A stretch of 5,913 bases of DNA from Patescibacteria group bacterium (lineage in GTDB: Bacteria; Patescibacteriota; Minisyncoccia; JAHIHE01). The position numbers and the translations under genes are program-made. The DNA lies in contig JAHIHE010000115.1 in the NCBI GenBank assembly GCA_018899995.1, positions 1 to 5,913 on the forward strand, written 5' to 3'. Position 1 is the first letter of the stretch, and each line of letters starts with the position of its first letter. Below, in pieces: positions 1-5,336 of this stretch. Under the pieces are notes generated by a model. It made no database searches, was not told the origin of the DNA, and worked only from the letters and a program-made list of their open reading frames with translations.

Positions 1-252
1 AAAGCGGTTATCGCCATGATTTTAATCGCTTATATTCAGCCGTTTGAAGACGGCAACAAAAGAACCAGCCGGCTTACGGGCAACGCCATTTTAATGGCGC
101 ACGATATTTGCCCTCTGTCGTATCGGAATATGGACGAAGTGGAATATAAAAAAGCGGTTATTCTTTTCTACGAGCAAAATAACATCGGCTATTTCAAGAA
201 ATTGTTTATAGAGCAATTTGAATTCGCTGTGAAGAATTATTTTAGGATTTAA
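1..252 (+). CDS. Fic-domain protein, C-terminal fragment (5' end outside the window)
   Basis: The reading frame is open from base 1 and ends at TAA 250-252, so about 83 C-terminal residues are present. They contain the Fic core motif as QPFEDGNKRTSRL (residues 13-25 of the fragment). Fic enzymes transfer AMP or another phosphate-containing group onto target proteins, and the canonical motif is HPFx[D/E]GNGRxxR. Here the catalytic histidine position is Gln and the second anion-hole Gly is Lys. From memory, a Fic subgroup carries a QPFEDxNKRxSRL motif followed by a conserved CPLS stretch, and this fragment also has CPLS, so the Gln is probably a subgroup trait and not a fresh mutation. Whether this subgroup is catalytically active is not decided by the sequence. 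The N-terminal part, including any inhibitory helix or DNA-binding domain, is not visible. Family assignment is confident; activity and target are unknown. Confidence 0.85.
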   Translation, partial: KAVIAMILIAYIQPFEDGNKRTSRLTGNAILMAHDICPLSYRNMDEVEYKKAVILFYEQNNIGYFKKLFIEQFEFAVKNYFRI

Positions 253-260
253 GTCATATT

Positions 261-312
261 TAGCGGAGTGATTTATCGGATAGTGATATGCGATAATCTC
301 CGCTATTTTTTT
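261..312 (+). terminator. Rho-independent terminator after the Fic gene
   Basis: An 8-bp perfect stem (TAGCGGAG 261-268 with CTCCGCTA 298-305) continues inward into a second stem (TTATCG 273-278 with CGATAA 291-296). Seven T residues (306-312) follow directly. It starts 8 bases after the Fic stop codon and precedes the next operon, so it separates the two transcription units. Confidence 0.85.
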
Positions 313-366
313 GACAAATTGTTTAATAAATTAGCTATTTACTTTTTCCCGCAGTTGCTGTAAACT
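311..366 (+). promoter_or_regulatory. Probable promoter region of the yvcK operon (element unresolved)
   Basis: The gap between the Fic terminator and yvcK must contain the operon promoter. A perfect -35 hexamer TTGACA lies at 311-316 but has no good -10 at 16-18 bp (334-339 GCTATT matches 3 of 6). A second candidate is TTTACT (338-343), then 17 bp, then TAAACT (361-366), each matching 4 of 6. I cannot choose between them. The TTGACA overlaps the last bases of the upstream terminator T-run. Confidence 0.35.
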
Positions 367-403
367 TAAAATATAAAACTCTAAATTTGCGGATGATAAT
401 TAT

Positions 404-1408
404 ATGAAAGTAGCTAAAAATAAAGTAAAAGCAATCAAAAAATTCGTGTGTTTTGGCGGCGGAAATGCGGTGCCGAAACTTTTACTCGAATCGCTCAAAA
501 AATATCCCGTAAGAATTACGGGAGTTACTTCAATGGTGGATAATGGCGGGTCAGCCGGGCAATTGAGAGAAGATTTTAATGTTTTGCCGCCTGGAGATAT
601 CAGGCGGCATATTTTGGCTTTATCTGATGCTCCGCAATGGAAAAAAGATCTTTGGGTTTTCAGGTTTGGCCACGAAGTTTTTGACGGCGGACACAAAGGA
701 CATGTTTTTGCTAATGCTTTTATAGCAGGTTTGGAAAATATTTTAAAGGATTATGGAAAAGCGTTGGATGTGATGCACGAATTTATGGAAGTAAGCAAGA
801 AACATAAAGCTCTTCCAGCGACCGTTGAAAAAACCCAGATTTACGCCGAATTGGAAAACGGAGAAACCGTGAAAGGCGAAGATGAAATAGATGTTCCAAT
901 TAAGCATGATCCGAAATTAAAAATCAAAAAAGTTTTTTTGAAGCCGAAAGCAAAAGCTTATCCGCAGGTATTAAAAGCCATAGCCGAAGCTGACGCAATC
1001 ACCATCGGACCCGGCGATTTATATTCATCGTCTATTCCTTGTATTTTAATGGAAGGAATGGCCGATGCGCTTTGCAAGACAAAAGCAAAGAAAATTTTTG
1101 TGGTGAATGCTATGACCAAGCTCTGCGAAACCAATGATTATTCTGTGATGGATTTTGCCAAAGAAGTGGAAAAATATATGGGTTGCCCGTTGGACTATGT
1201 GATTTACAACACGGAAATTCCGAATAAAAAGAGAATAGAGGAATACAAAAAAGAAGAGCCAAGCGTGATTGAAATGGTAAAAATTAACCCTTCAATAAAC
1301 TCAGGGCGAGCTGGCAAGAAATTCATCGGCGCAAAAATTTTAACCAAAGAAGGCGCGATAGTTTACGATCCGGAAAAATTGGTAAAGACGATAATGTCGC
1401 TAATTTAA
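404..1408 (+). CDS. yvcK: YvcK/CofD-like protein (gluconeogenesis-factor family)
   Basis: A 334-residue protein of the YvcK/CofD superfamily. Visible motifs are the N-terminal nucleotide-binding loop FGGGNAVPKLLL (17-28), the DNGGSAGQLRED segment (46-57), PPGDIRRHILALSD (62-75), and the C-terminal IGPGDLYSSSIP (201-212) followed by VVNAMTKLCETNDYS. These line up with the YvcK pattern GGG..., DDGGSSGRLR, PPGDIR, GPGSLYTS and NLMTQPGET. YvcK proteins bind UDP-sugars and in Firmicutes are needed for growth on gluconeogenic carbon and for normal cell-wall synthesis. True CofD makes coenzyme F420, but nothing here suggests an F420 pathway. Divergences from the usual motif are N21 for the common Thr, N47 for Asp, and an acidic/lysine-rich insert around 140-175. 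ATG 404 is preceded by a weak GGATGA. It is first in an operon with a GlmU-like gene, which fits a role in cell-envelope sugar metabolism (inference). Confidence 0.85.
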   Translation: MKVAKNKVKAIKKFVCFGGGNAVPKLLLESLKKYPVRITGVTSMVDNGGSAGQLREDFNVLPPGDIRRHILALSDAPQWKKDLWVFRFGHEVFDGGHKGHVFANAFIAGLENILKDYGKALDVMHEFMEVSKKHKALPATVEKTQIYAELENGETVKGEDEIDVPIKHDPKLKIKKVFLKPKAKAYPQVLKAIAEADAITIGPGDLYSSSIPCILMEGMADALCKTKAKKIFVVNAMTKLCETNDYSVMDFAKEVEKYMGCPLDYVIYNTEIPNKKRIEEYKKEEPSVIEMVKINPSINSGRAGKKFIGAKILTKEGAIVYDPEKLVKTIMSLI

Positions 1409-1426
1409 TAAATTTTATTCTATGCA

Positions 1427-1493
1427 AGCCCCGTTAGAAATATAAATAGCGGGGTTATTGCCAAAAATATGGACAAAAAATTTCTAACGGGGC
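1427..1493 (+). promoter_or_regulatory. Two overlapping hairpins across the start of the GlmU-like gene
   Basis: Hairpin 1 pairs 1427-1436 with 1447-1456 (10 pairs including two G-U, core CCCCG/CGGGG). Hairpin 2 pairs the same left arm, GCCCCGTTAGAAAT (1428-1441), with ATTTCTAACGGGGC (1480-1493): 14 perfect Watson-Crick pairs. Hairpin 2 leaves the start codon (1469) and upstream bases in its 38-nt loop and uses codons 4-9 as its right arm. The two structures cannot coexist. No U-run follows hairpin 1, so it is not a standard terminator. It could be a translational switch or the trace of a palindromic repeat that landed on the gene start. The structure is visible; the function is unknown. Confidence 0.45.
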
Positions 1494-2791
1494 AAGCAAT
1501 TTTATTAGCCGCCGGCGAGTCGTCTCGTTTCTGGCCTTTGTCGGAAAAAAGGCACAAATCGCTTATCAAAATAATGGGAAAATCGCTCATAGAATGGACC
1601 ATTGAGGCGGCGGCGAAAGCAGGAATTAAAGATATAATTATTATTCAATCGCCGAATACTCAAATAGAAAAATATTTAGGCGACGGCGGGCTTTTTGGCG
1701 TGAAACTTTCTTACTTGGTTCAAAAAGAAGCAAAAGGAATGGGCGATGCGGTTATGCAAGCGGAATCTTTGATTAAGGATTCGTTTTTTGTTTTGAATCC
1801 GTATAATTTTAACGCGGATAAATTTTTGAAATTAATGATTGCCAAACAAAAAGAGACAAAGACCGAAATGGTTTTATTGGGAGCAAGAACAGACAAGCCG
1901 TGGAATTATGGAATGCTAAAATTGGAAAAAGACAAAGTTTTGGCAATTGTGGAAAAACCAGTGCCCGAAGAAGCGCCATCAGATATAAAAGCGACAAATA
2001 TTTATCTTTTGCCGAAAAATTTTTTCAGTTATTATCGTCGTGTAAAAGAGCATACCTACGCCTACGAAGACGCGCTTGCACTTTATATGAAAGAACAAGA
2101 CGCGCGAGTGGTTATCGCGAGTGAAGGTACTCCGAGTTTGAAATATCCATGGGATTTGTTTAAAACAAACCAGCTGATGATGGACGCTTTGATTAAGAAA
2201 CCGAAGATAGCCAAAAACGCCAAGATAGCCAAAAACGCCAAGATTGACGGTTTGGTTTGGATTGAGGAAAATTGCGTTATTTTTGAACACGCGGTTATAA
2301 AAGGGCCCTGCTATATCGGCCGCGGATGCACTATCGGCAACAATACGCTTATAAGAAAATATACGAATTTGGAAGACGGTGTCATTATTGGAGCCAATGC
2401 CGAAGTAACAAGGTCAATTTTTCAAGCAAACAGCCATACGCATTCGGGTTATTTCGGAGATTCGATTATAGGAGAAAACGTCAGAATCGGCGCCGGCACT
2501 ATCACGGCAAATGTAAGAACCGACCGTCGGGAAATCCAGCCTGTGGTTAAAGGGAAGAAAGTGGAGACAAAATTAACGGCGCTTGGCGCGATTATCGGCG
2601 ACGGAGCGCATTTGGGAATTGCGGTAAATCTGATGCCCGGGGTATTGGTTGGAGTAAACACGAAAATTGGGCCGAATACTTTAGTGCGTGAGAATGTTCC
2701 CAGTGATACGCTGTGCTATACGGAATTCAAAAATGTGGTCAAAAAGAGCGTAAAACCGGATAAAAACAACCTAAACCCTGGGGCAAGATAG
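1469..2791 (+). CDS. GlmU-like bifunctional sugar-1-phosphate nucleotidyltransferase / beta-helix acetyltransferase, possibly degenerate in the first domain
   Basis: A 440-residue two-domain protein. Residues 9-240 form a nucleotidyltransferase fold: AILLAAGESSRFWPL (10-24) with R20 and K30, VEKP near 160, and the PWDLFKTNQLM signature near 225. Residues 245-430 form a left-handed beta-helix of hexapeptide turns (IAKNAK, AVIKGP, CTIGNN, VRIGAG, ALGAIIGDGAHLGI, TKIGPN). The GDSIIGENVRIGAGTITAN stretch, with H323 and H325 just before it, matches the catalytic-His region of GlmU and of archaeal ST0452-type enzymes that make UDP-GlcNAc. The expected Gly-Asp metal-binding pair after the central strand (FVLNGD) is instead Pro111-Tyr112 (FVLNPYNFN), so uridylyltransfer may be altered or lost while acetyltransfer could persist. 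Residues 245-256 are an exact double hexapeptide. A palindrome arm encodes residues 4-9. It lies 60 bp after yvcK and 5 bp before the HAD gene. The exact sugar substrate is uncertain. Confidence 0.82.
   Translation: MDKKFLTGQAILLAAGESSRFWPLSEKRHKSLIKIMGKSLIEWTIEAAAKAGIKDIIIIQSPNTQIEKYLGDGGLFGVKLSYLVQKEAKGMGDAVMQAESLIKDSFFVLNPYNFNADKFLKLMIAKQKETKTEMVLLGARTDKPWNYGMLKLEKDKVLAIVEKPVPEEAPSDIKATNIYLLPKNFFSYYRRVKEHTYAYEDALALYMKEQDARVVIASEGTPSLKYPWDLFKTNQLMMDALIKKPKIAKNAKIAKNAKIDGLVWIEENCVIFEHAVIKGPCYIGRGCTIGNNTLIRKYTNLEDGVIIGANAEVTRSIFQANSHTHSGYFGDSIIGENVRIGAGTITANVRTDRREIQPVVKGKKVETKLTALGAIIGDGAHLGIAVNLMPGVLVGVNTKIGPNTLVRENVPSDTLCYTEFKNVVKKSVKPDKNNLNPGAR
2204..2239 (+). repeat. Exact 18-bp tandem duplication inside the GlmU-like gene
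   Basis: AAGATAGCCAAAAACGCC occurs twice in a row (2204-2221 and 2222-2239), in frame. Each copy encodes KIAKNA, one hexapeptide turn of the left-handed beta-helix. A third partial copy begins at 2240 (AAGAT). The identity at DNA level, including third positions, points to a recent duplication. Confidence 0.9.
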
Positions 2792-2796
2792 ACATT

Positions 2797-3465
2797 ATGT
2801 TTAAAGCCATAATTTTTGACGCGGACGGGACATTGTATAATGTAAAAACCAAACGCGCTTATTCTTTAGCCGCTGATTTTTTATTCCGAAAAACCGGAAT
2901 TCCGGCGGAGACGATAAACATGGAATGGAAAAAAACCGTGGATGAAATAAAATCGTCAGCCGAAGACGCGGCCGAGCCGCAAAAGCGGCAAAGAAAATAC
3001 GCTTTAGAAAAAACGCTTTTACGGCTCGGCGTGGGAAAAGAAAAGATTGATTCTTTAACCCAAGAAACACTTGATATTTTCTGGGGCGCCGTAATTTACG
3101 ATTTAGAAATTTTTCCCGAAGTTGCAAAAACGCTGGAAAGTCTCGCGAAAAAATATGTTATTGCCATTACCAGCGAAGAATTCAGAGGAAATTTAATTTT
3201 AAAGCTCAATCGCGCTTTTGGCGACTGGGAAAAATATTTTAAAATTTTAATCACGCCTGAAATAACCGGAACAATGAAACCGTCTGAAAAGTATTATCTG
3301 AAGGCGATGGAAAAGTTAAAACTGAGTCCGGAAGAAATTCTGGTGGTTGGCGATTCGGACGAGCGGGATCTTCTGCCGGCAAAAAAACTGGGAATTAAAA
3401 CGATAAAAATTTCTCCATGCGAATTTTCAAAATTGACAGAAATAATCCCGACCATCGGGCGATAA
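2797..3465 (+). CDS. HAD-superfamily hydrolase (phosphoglycolate-phosphatase-like)
   Basis: A 222-residue haloacid-dehalogenase fold phosphatase with all four motifs. Motif I is FDADGTLY (D8 nucleophile, D10 acid/base). Motif II is IAITSEE (T125). Motif III is the lysine K161 in GTMKPSEKYY. Motif IV is VVGDSDERD (D186, D188). An alpha-helical cap of about 80 residues sits between motifs I and II, the C1-cap arrangement of phosphoglycolate phosphatase/beta-phosphoglucomutase relatives. It should hydrolyse a small phosphorylated metabolite in the cytosol, but the substrate cannot be read from sequence. It begins 5 bp after the GlmU-like stop and overlaps tsaC by 49 bp, so it is surely co-transcribed. 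No clear Shine-Dalgarno precedes ATG 2797, which suggests translational coupling to the gene before it. Confidence 0.88.
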   Translation: MFKAIIFDADGTLYNVKTKRAYSLAADFLFRKTGIPAETINMEWKKTVDEIKSSAEDAAEPQKRQRKYALEKTLLRLGVGKEKIDSLTQETLDIFWGAVIYDLEIFPEVAKTLESLAKKYVIAITSEEFRGNLILKLNRAFGDWEKYFKILITPEITGTMKPSEKYYLKAMEKLKLSPEEILVVGDSDERDLLPAKKLGIKTIKISPCEFSKLTEIIPTIGR

Positions 3466-4034
3466 AATCGGCGGCGCGAGTTATAAAAAGCGGAGGAGTG
3501 GTTATTTATCCCACAGACACTATTTACGGATTGGGGGCGAACGCGCTGAACAAGAGCGCGACACAAAAAGTATTTGCTGTCAAAGGGCGCAAAAAAACAA
3601 AACCGCTTTCAATTGTGGTTATGGACATTAAAATGGCAAAAAAATATTGCCGCGTTAATAAAATTCAGCAAGAGATTTTCAGCGCGCTTTTGCCCGGCCC
3701 CTTTACGCTGATTTTGCCGAAAAAGGCCAACGCCAAAATTTTTGCCGGAGACGGAAAAACTTTGGCAATCAGAATTCCGAACTCAAGAATCACTCAAGAA
3801 CTCGCGGATTATCTAAAAATTCCTTTTACCGCGACAAGCGCCAACATTTCCGGGCTTCCGGGAAGCGGCGATATTAAAAAAGTTTTAAAACAGCTTGGCA
3901 TTAACAGAAAAAAACCAAACCTGTCCCGACTGCTCGGGATTAGTTTGGTACTTGACGCGGGAAACCTGCCAAAAAGAAAGCCGTCAACCATAATTGATTT
4001 AAGCGGAAAAGAGCCGAAAGTTATCCGGAAATAA
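3417..4034 (+). CDS. tsaC: L-threonylcarbamoyladenylate synthase (TsaC/YrdC/Sua5 family)
   Basis: A 205-residue single-domain YrdC protein. It condenses threonine, bicarbonate and ATP into threonylcarbamoyl-AMP, the first step of the t6A37 modification on ANN-decoding tRNAs. Key segments: GGVVIYPTDTIYGLGANALN (26-45), KGRKKTKPLSI (56-66), LPGPFTLILPKK, AIRIPNS, TATSANISG (138-146, with the S-A-N substrate motif), and C-terminal KRKPSTIIDLSGKEPKVIRK. The start at 3417 is inside the HAD gene. It is favoured because the resulting N-terminus (MRIFKIDRNNPDHRAIKSAA) matches the normal family beginning, and later starts would cut into the domain. Residues 170-177 (SRLLGISL) interrupt an otherwise normal PNL-VLDAG segment and are encoded by a palindrome (see the repeat at 3914). 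The active-site motifs precede this insertion, so function is probably retained. Confidence 0.93.
   Translation: MRIFKIDRNNPDHRAIKSAARVIKSGGVVIYPTDTIYGLGANALNKSATQKVFAVKGRKKTKPLSIVVMDIKMAKKYCRVNKIQQEIFSALLPGPFTLILPKKANAKIFAGDGKTLAIRIPNSRITQELADYLKIPFTATSANISGLPGSGDIKKVLKQLGINRKKPNLSRLLGISLVLDAGNLPKRKPSTIIDLSGKEPKVIRK
3914..3949. repeat. Palindromic element inside tsaC
   Basis: A 36-bp near-perfect palindrome: ACCAAAC (3914-3920) pairs with GTTTGGT (3943-3949), and TCCCGA (3924-3929) pairs with TCGGGA (3934-3939) around a CTGC loop, with a 3x3 internal loop between. Removing 24 nt (3924-3947) would join PNL directly to VLDAG, the usual TsaC spacing. This suggests in-frame insertion of a short palindrome that adds SRLLGISL to the protein. 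Confidence 0.7.
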
Positions 4035-4051
4035 CGGGAAAAAAGAGTTTT

Positions 4052-4060
4052 TGGTATAAT
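4052..4060 (+). promoter_or_regulatory. Extended -10 promoter candidate with no obvious gene downstream
   Basis: TGGTATAAT is a perfect extended -10 element (TGN-TATAAT). The -35 position at 17 bp (4032-4037, TAACGG) is poor. A start near 4067 would transcribe the AT-rich palindrome and then the GC-rich structured stretch. It may be real, or an incidental AT-rich match. Confidence 0.35.
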
Positions 4061-4066
4061 AAAAGT

Positions 4067-4163
4067 AGTTCATAAAGTTATAAAGTTTGTAAAGTTCATA
4101 AAGTAAAAAGCCAGCCGATTTTAAAAACTTTAAGACTTTATAACTTTACGAACTTGATGAACT
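4067..4163. repeat. AT-rich palindromic repeat, copy A; likely two-way terminator
   Basis: The left arm (4067-4104) is built of units like AGTTCATAA with a period of about 9 nt. The right arm (4127-4163) is its imperfect reverse complement and ends TGATGAACT. The loop is about 22 nt. ATTTT follows on the plus strand and ACTTTTATTATA on the minus strand. It lies between the convergent tsaC and tRNA-Leu genes, so a bidirectional terminator role is plausible. Confidence 0.75.
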
Positions 4164-4167
4164 ATTT

Positions 4168-4188
4168 TGGTGCCGAGGGAGAGAGTCG
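4168..4188 (-). other. Possible tRNA 3'-end fragment (T-loop to CCA)
   Basis: Read on the minus strand, these 21 bases look like the end of a tRNA: CGACT (3' part of a T-loop), CTCTC (T-stem), CCTCGGC (acceptor strand), A discriminator, CCA. The matching 5' half is absent: GGGG precedes instead of the T-stem, and no GCCGAGG acceptor partner lies upstream. It could be the scar of a tRNA-targeting integration or gene decay, or chance. Confidence 0.35.
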
Positions 4189-4300
4189 CCCCGCGATGAA
4201 CGTTTACCCCGTGTTTATCATGGGGCGGGGCGCCATGCCTTGTGATAAACACAGGGCGGGGGTTTACTTGTCCCGGGTTTATTCCGGGATTCCGTGGCGA
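4186..4300. other. GC-rich multi-stem structured region of unknown role
   Basis: This stretch is strikingly GC-rich against its AT-rich surroundings. A closing stem TCGCC (4186-4190)/GGCGA (4296-4300) could enclose two hairpins: GTGTTTATCA (4211-4220)/TGATAAACAC (4243-4252) with a GGCG/CGCC stem in its loop, and TCCCGG (4271-4276)/CCGGGA (4284-4289). The direct repeat GTTTAC (4202-4207 and 4262-4267) flanks the first hairpin. There is no convincing ORF: the minus-strand open frame here is only read-through of the tRNA. It may be a non-coding RNA on either strand or stacked palindromic repeats. I do not recognise a known RNA family. Confidence 0.4.
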
Positions 4301-4315
4301 ACATTGTAATTCTCG

Positions 4316-4402
4316 TGGTGGGCAAGGAGGGAGTTGAACCCTCATGAGCGTAAGCTCGTACGATTTTGAGTCGTATGCGTCTGCCAATTCCGCCACATGC
4401 CC
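4316..4402 (-). tRNA. trnL: tRNA-Leu(CAA)
   Basis: A complete class II tRNA with encoded CCA, 87 nt. The 5' acceptor strand GGGCATG pairs with CTTGCCC (one U-U mismatch at 6-67), followed by discriminator A and CCA (4318-4316). The D-arm is GCG...CGC with the leucine-type GAATTGGCAGA loop. The anticodon stem TACGA/TCGTA encloses CTCAAAA, giving anticodon CAA (reads UUG). The long variable arm is GAGC-TTAC-GCTC, and the T-arm is GAGGG-TTCAACT-CCCTC. The long variable arm with discriminator A supports leucine. It runs opposite to parA and converges on tsaC. Confidence 0.97.
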
Positions 4403-4472
4403 TTTATTTAGGTAAGGTAAATCTGTCCGTTTCAGCACCGCGGCTTTTCGGCAAATCAGCAAAATATCTTAA

Positions 4473-4501
4473 ATAATAGCTAAAAAAATATATTTCGTCA
4501 A
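4473..4501 (-). promoter_or_regulatory. Promoter for tRNA-Leu
   Basis: On the minus strand TTGACG (4501-4496, 5 of 6) is followed after exactly 17 bp by TATTAT (4478-4473, 5 of 6). A start near 4466 gives a 5' leader of roughly 60 nt before the mature tRNA at 4402, to be removed by RNase P. Confidence 0.6.
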
Positions 4502-4512
4502 TAATCAGAATG

Positions 4513-4521
4513 TGGTATAAT
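4513..4521 (+). promoter_or_regulatory. Extended -10 promoter of parA
   Basis: TGGTATAAT is a perfect extended -10. The -35 position at 17 bp (4493-4498) is weak, as is common when a TGN extension is present, and it overlaps the minus-strand -35 of tRNA-Leu. Initiation near 4528 gives a leader of only about 17 nt, with GGAA (4534-4537) 7 bases before the parA ATG. Confidence 0.6.
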
Positions 4522-4544
4522 ATTACCGGAGTTGGAAATTAGCT

Positions 4545-5336
4545 ATGGCTAAAATAATCGGCATTGTCAATCAAAAAGGCGGAGTAGGCAAAACCACAAC
4601 CGCGGTTAACCTCGGCGCTTATTTGGCCGCAAACGGAAAGTATGTCTTACTTGTTGATTTGGACCCGCAAGCCAATGCTTCAAGCGGATTGGGAATCAAA
4701 GTAAAAAAAGGCGAGTCATCGCTTTACGAGGTCTTAACGGCTAACGCCCGGGTTGAGGCGGTCGTAAGAAAGACGGCAATTTTCGGCTATGATATTATTC
4801 CCTCCACTCCGGATTTGGCTGGCGCCGCGGTAGAGCTGGTAGGCAGAGAAAATCGCGAATTCGCCTTGTATAATCTTTTGCGCAACATAAGGAATTCCTA
4901 CGACTATATCCTGATTGATTCGCCGCCAAGTTTGGGAGTGCTTACCATAAACGGTTTAGTGGCGACCGAGCATTTGCTCATTCCCATTCAATGCGAATAT
5001 TACGCCCTTGAAGGGCTGGGACAATTACTGAAAACCGTGGAACTGGTTAGGGAAAATATCAGCCACCCCCTTGAAATTATGGGGCTTGTTTTAACCATGC
5101 ACGACAAGAGGAATTTGCTTTCAAGGCAGGTGGAAAAAGAAGTGCGCAGAAATTTTTCCGGAAAAGTGTTTGAAACCATAATTTCCCGAAACGTGGAACT
5201 GGCCGAAGCCCCCTCGCACGCCAAACCGATACTTCTTTACAAGCCGAACTCGGTTGGCGCGAGAAATTACGGAAATTTGGCAAAAGAAATTATCGCGATG
5301 GAAAAGAAGATAGAGCATCCGGCATTTACGGTATAG
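4545..5336 (+). CDS. parA: Chromosome-partitioning ATPase ParA (Soj-type)
   Basis: A 263-residue ParA of the short chromosomal type, without an N-terminal DNA-binding extension. It shows the deviant Walker A motif KGGVGKTTT (K11 signature lysine, K16 P-loop lysine), Walker A' VLLVDLDPQANAS (34-46, catalytic D40), Walker B YILIDSPPSLG (D125), and the family segment IPIQCEYYALEGLGQLL. ATP-bound ParA dimers coat the nucleoid, and ParB stimulates hydrolysis to move replication-origin regions apart. The parB start lies 0.5 kb downstream on the same strand, interrupted by a small unrelated gene. The start at 4545 gives the standard MAKIIGIVNQKGG beginning. The stop TAG (5334-5336) overlaps the first bases of a repeat (AGTTCATAA), so the repeat abuts the reading frame exactly. 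Its own promoter is at 4513-4521. Confidence 0.96.
   Translation: MAKIIGIVNQKGGVGKTTTAVNLGAYLAANGKYVLLVDLDPQANASSGLGIKVKKGESSLYEVLTANARVEAVVRKTAIFGYDIIPSTPDLAGAAVELVGRENREFALYNLLRNIRNSYDYILIDSPPSLGVLTINGLVATEHLLIPIQCEYYALEGLGQLLKTVELVRENISHPLEIMGLVLTMHDKRNLLSRQVEKEVRRNFSGKVFETIISRNVELAEAPSHAKPILLYKPNSVGARNYGNLAKEIIAMEKKIEHPAFTV

Noticed and set aside
400..3566. Several 60-108-codon frames opposite or out of phase with yvcK, the GlmU-like, HAD and tsaC genes
   Set aside because: All lie fully or mostly within convincing genes, show no recognisable motif, and have the composition expected of shadow frames.
4020..4050. Small hairpin GTTAT/ATAAC at the tsaC stop followed by A/T runs, as a terminator
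   Set aside because: The stem is only 5 AT-rich pairs and no U-run directly follows. The palindrome at 4067-4163 is a better terminator candidate.
4168..4300. A complete second tRNA, possibly with an intron
   Set aside because: The best 5' partner (GCCACGG on the minus strand near 4299) matches only 5 of 7 acceptor bases, and no D-arm or anticodon arm can be drawn between.
4130..4462. A 110-codon open frame on the minus strand
   Set aside because: It reads straight through tRNA-Leu, the GC-rich structured region and a palindrome arm. The HVAELADAYDSKS stretch is simply translated tRNA. No family resemblance and no ribosome site.
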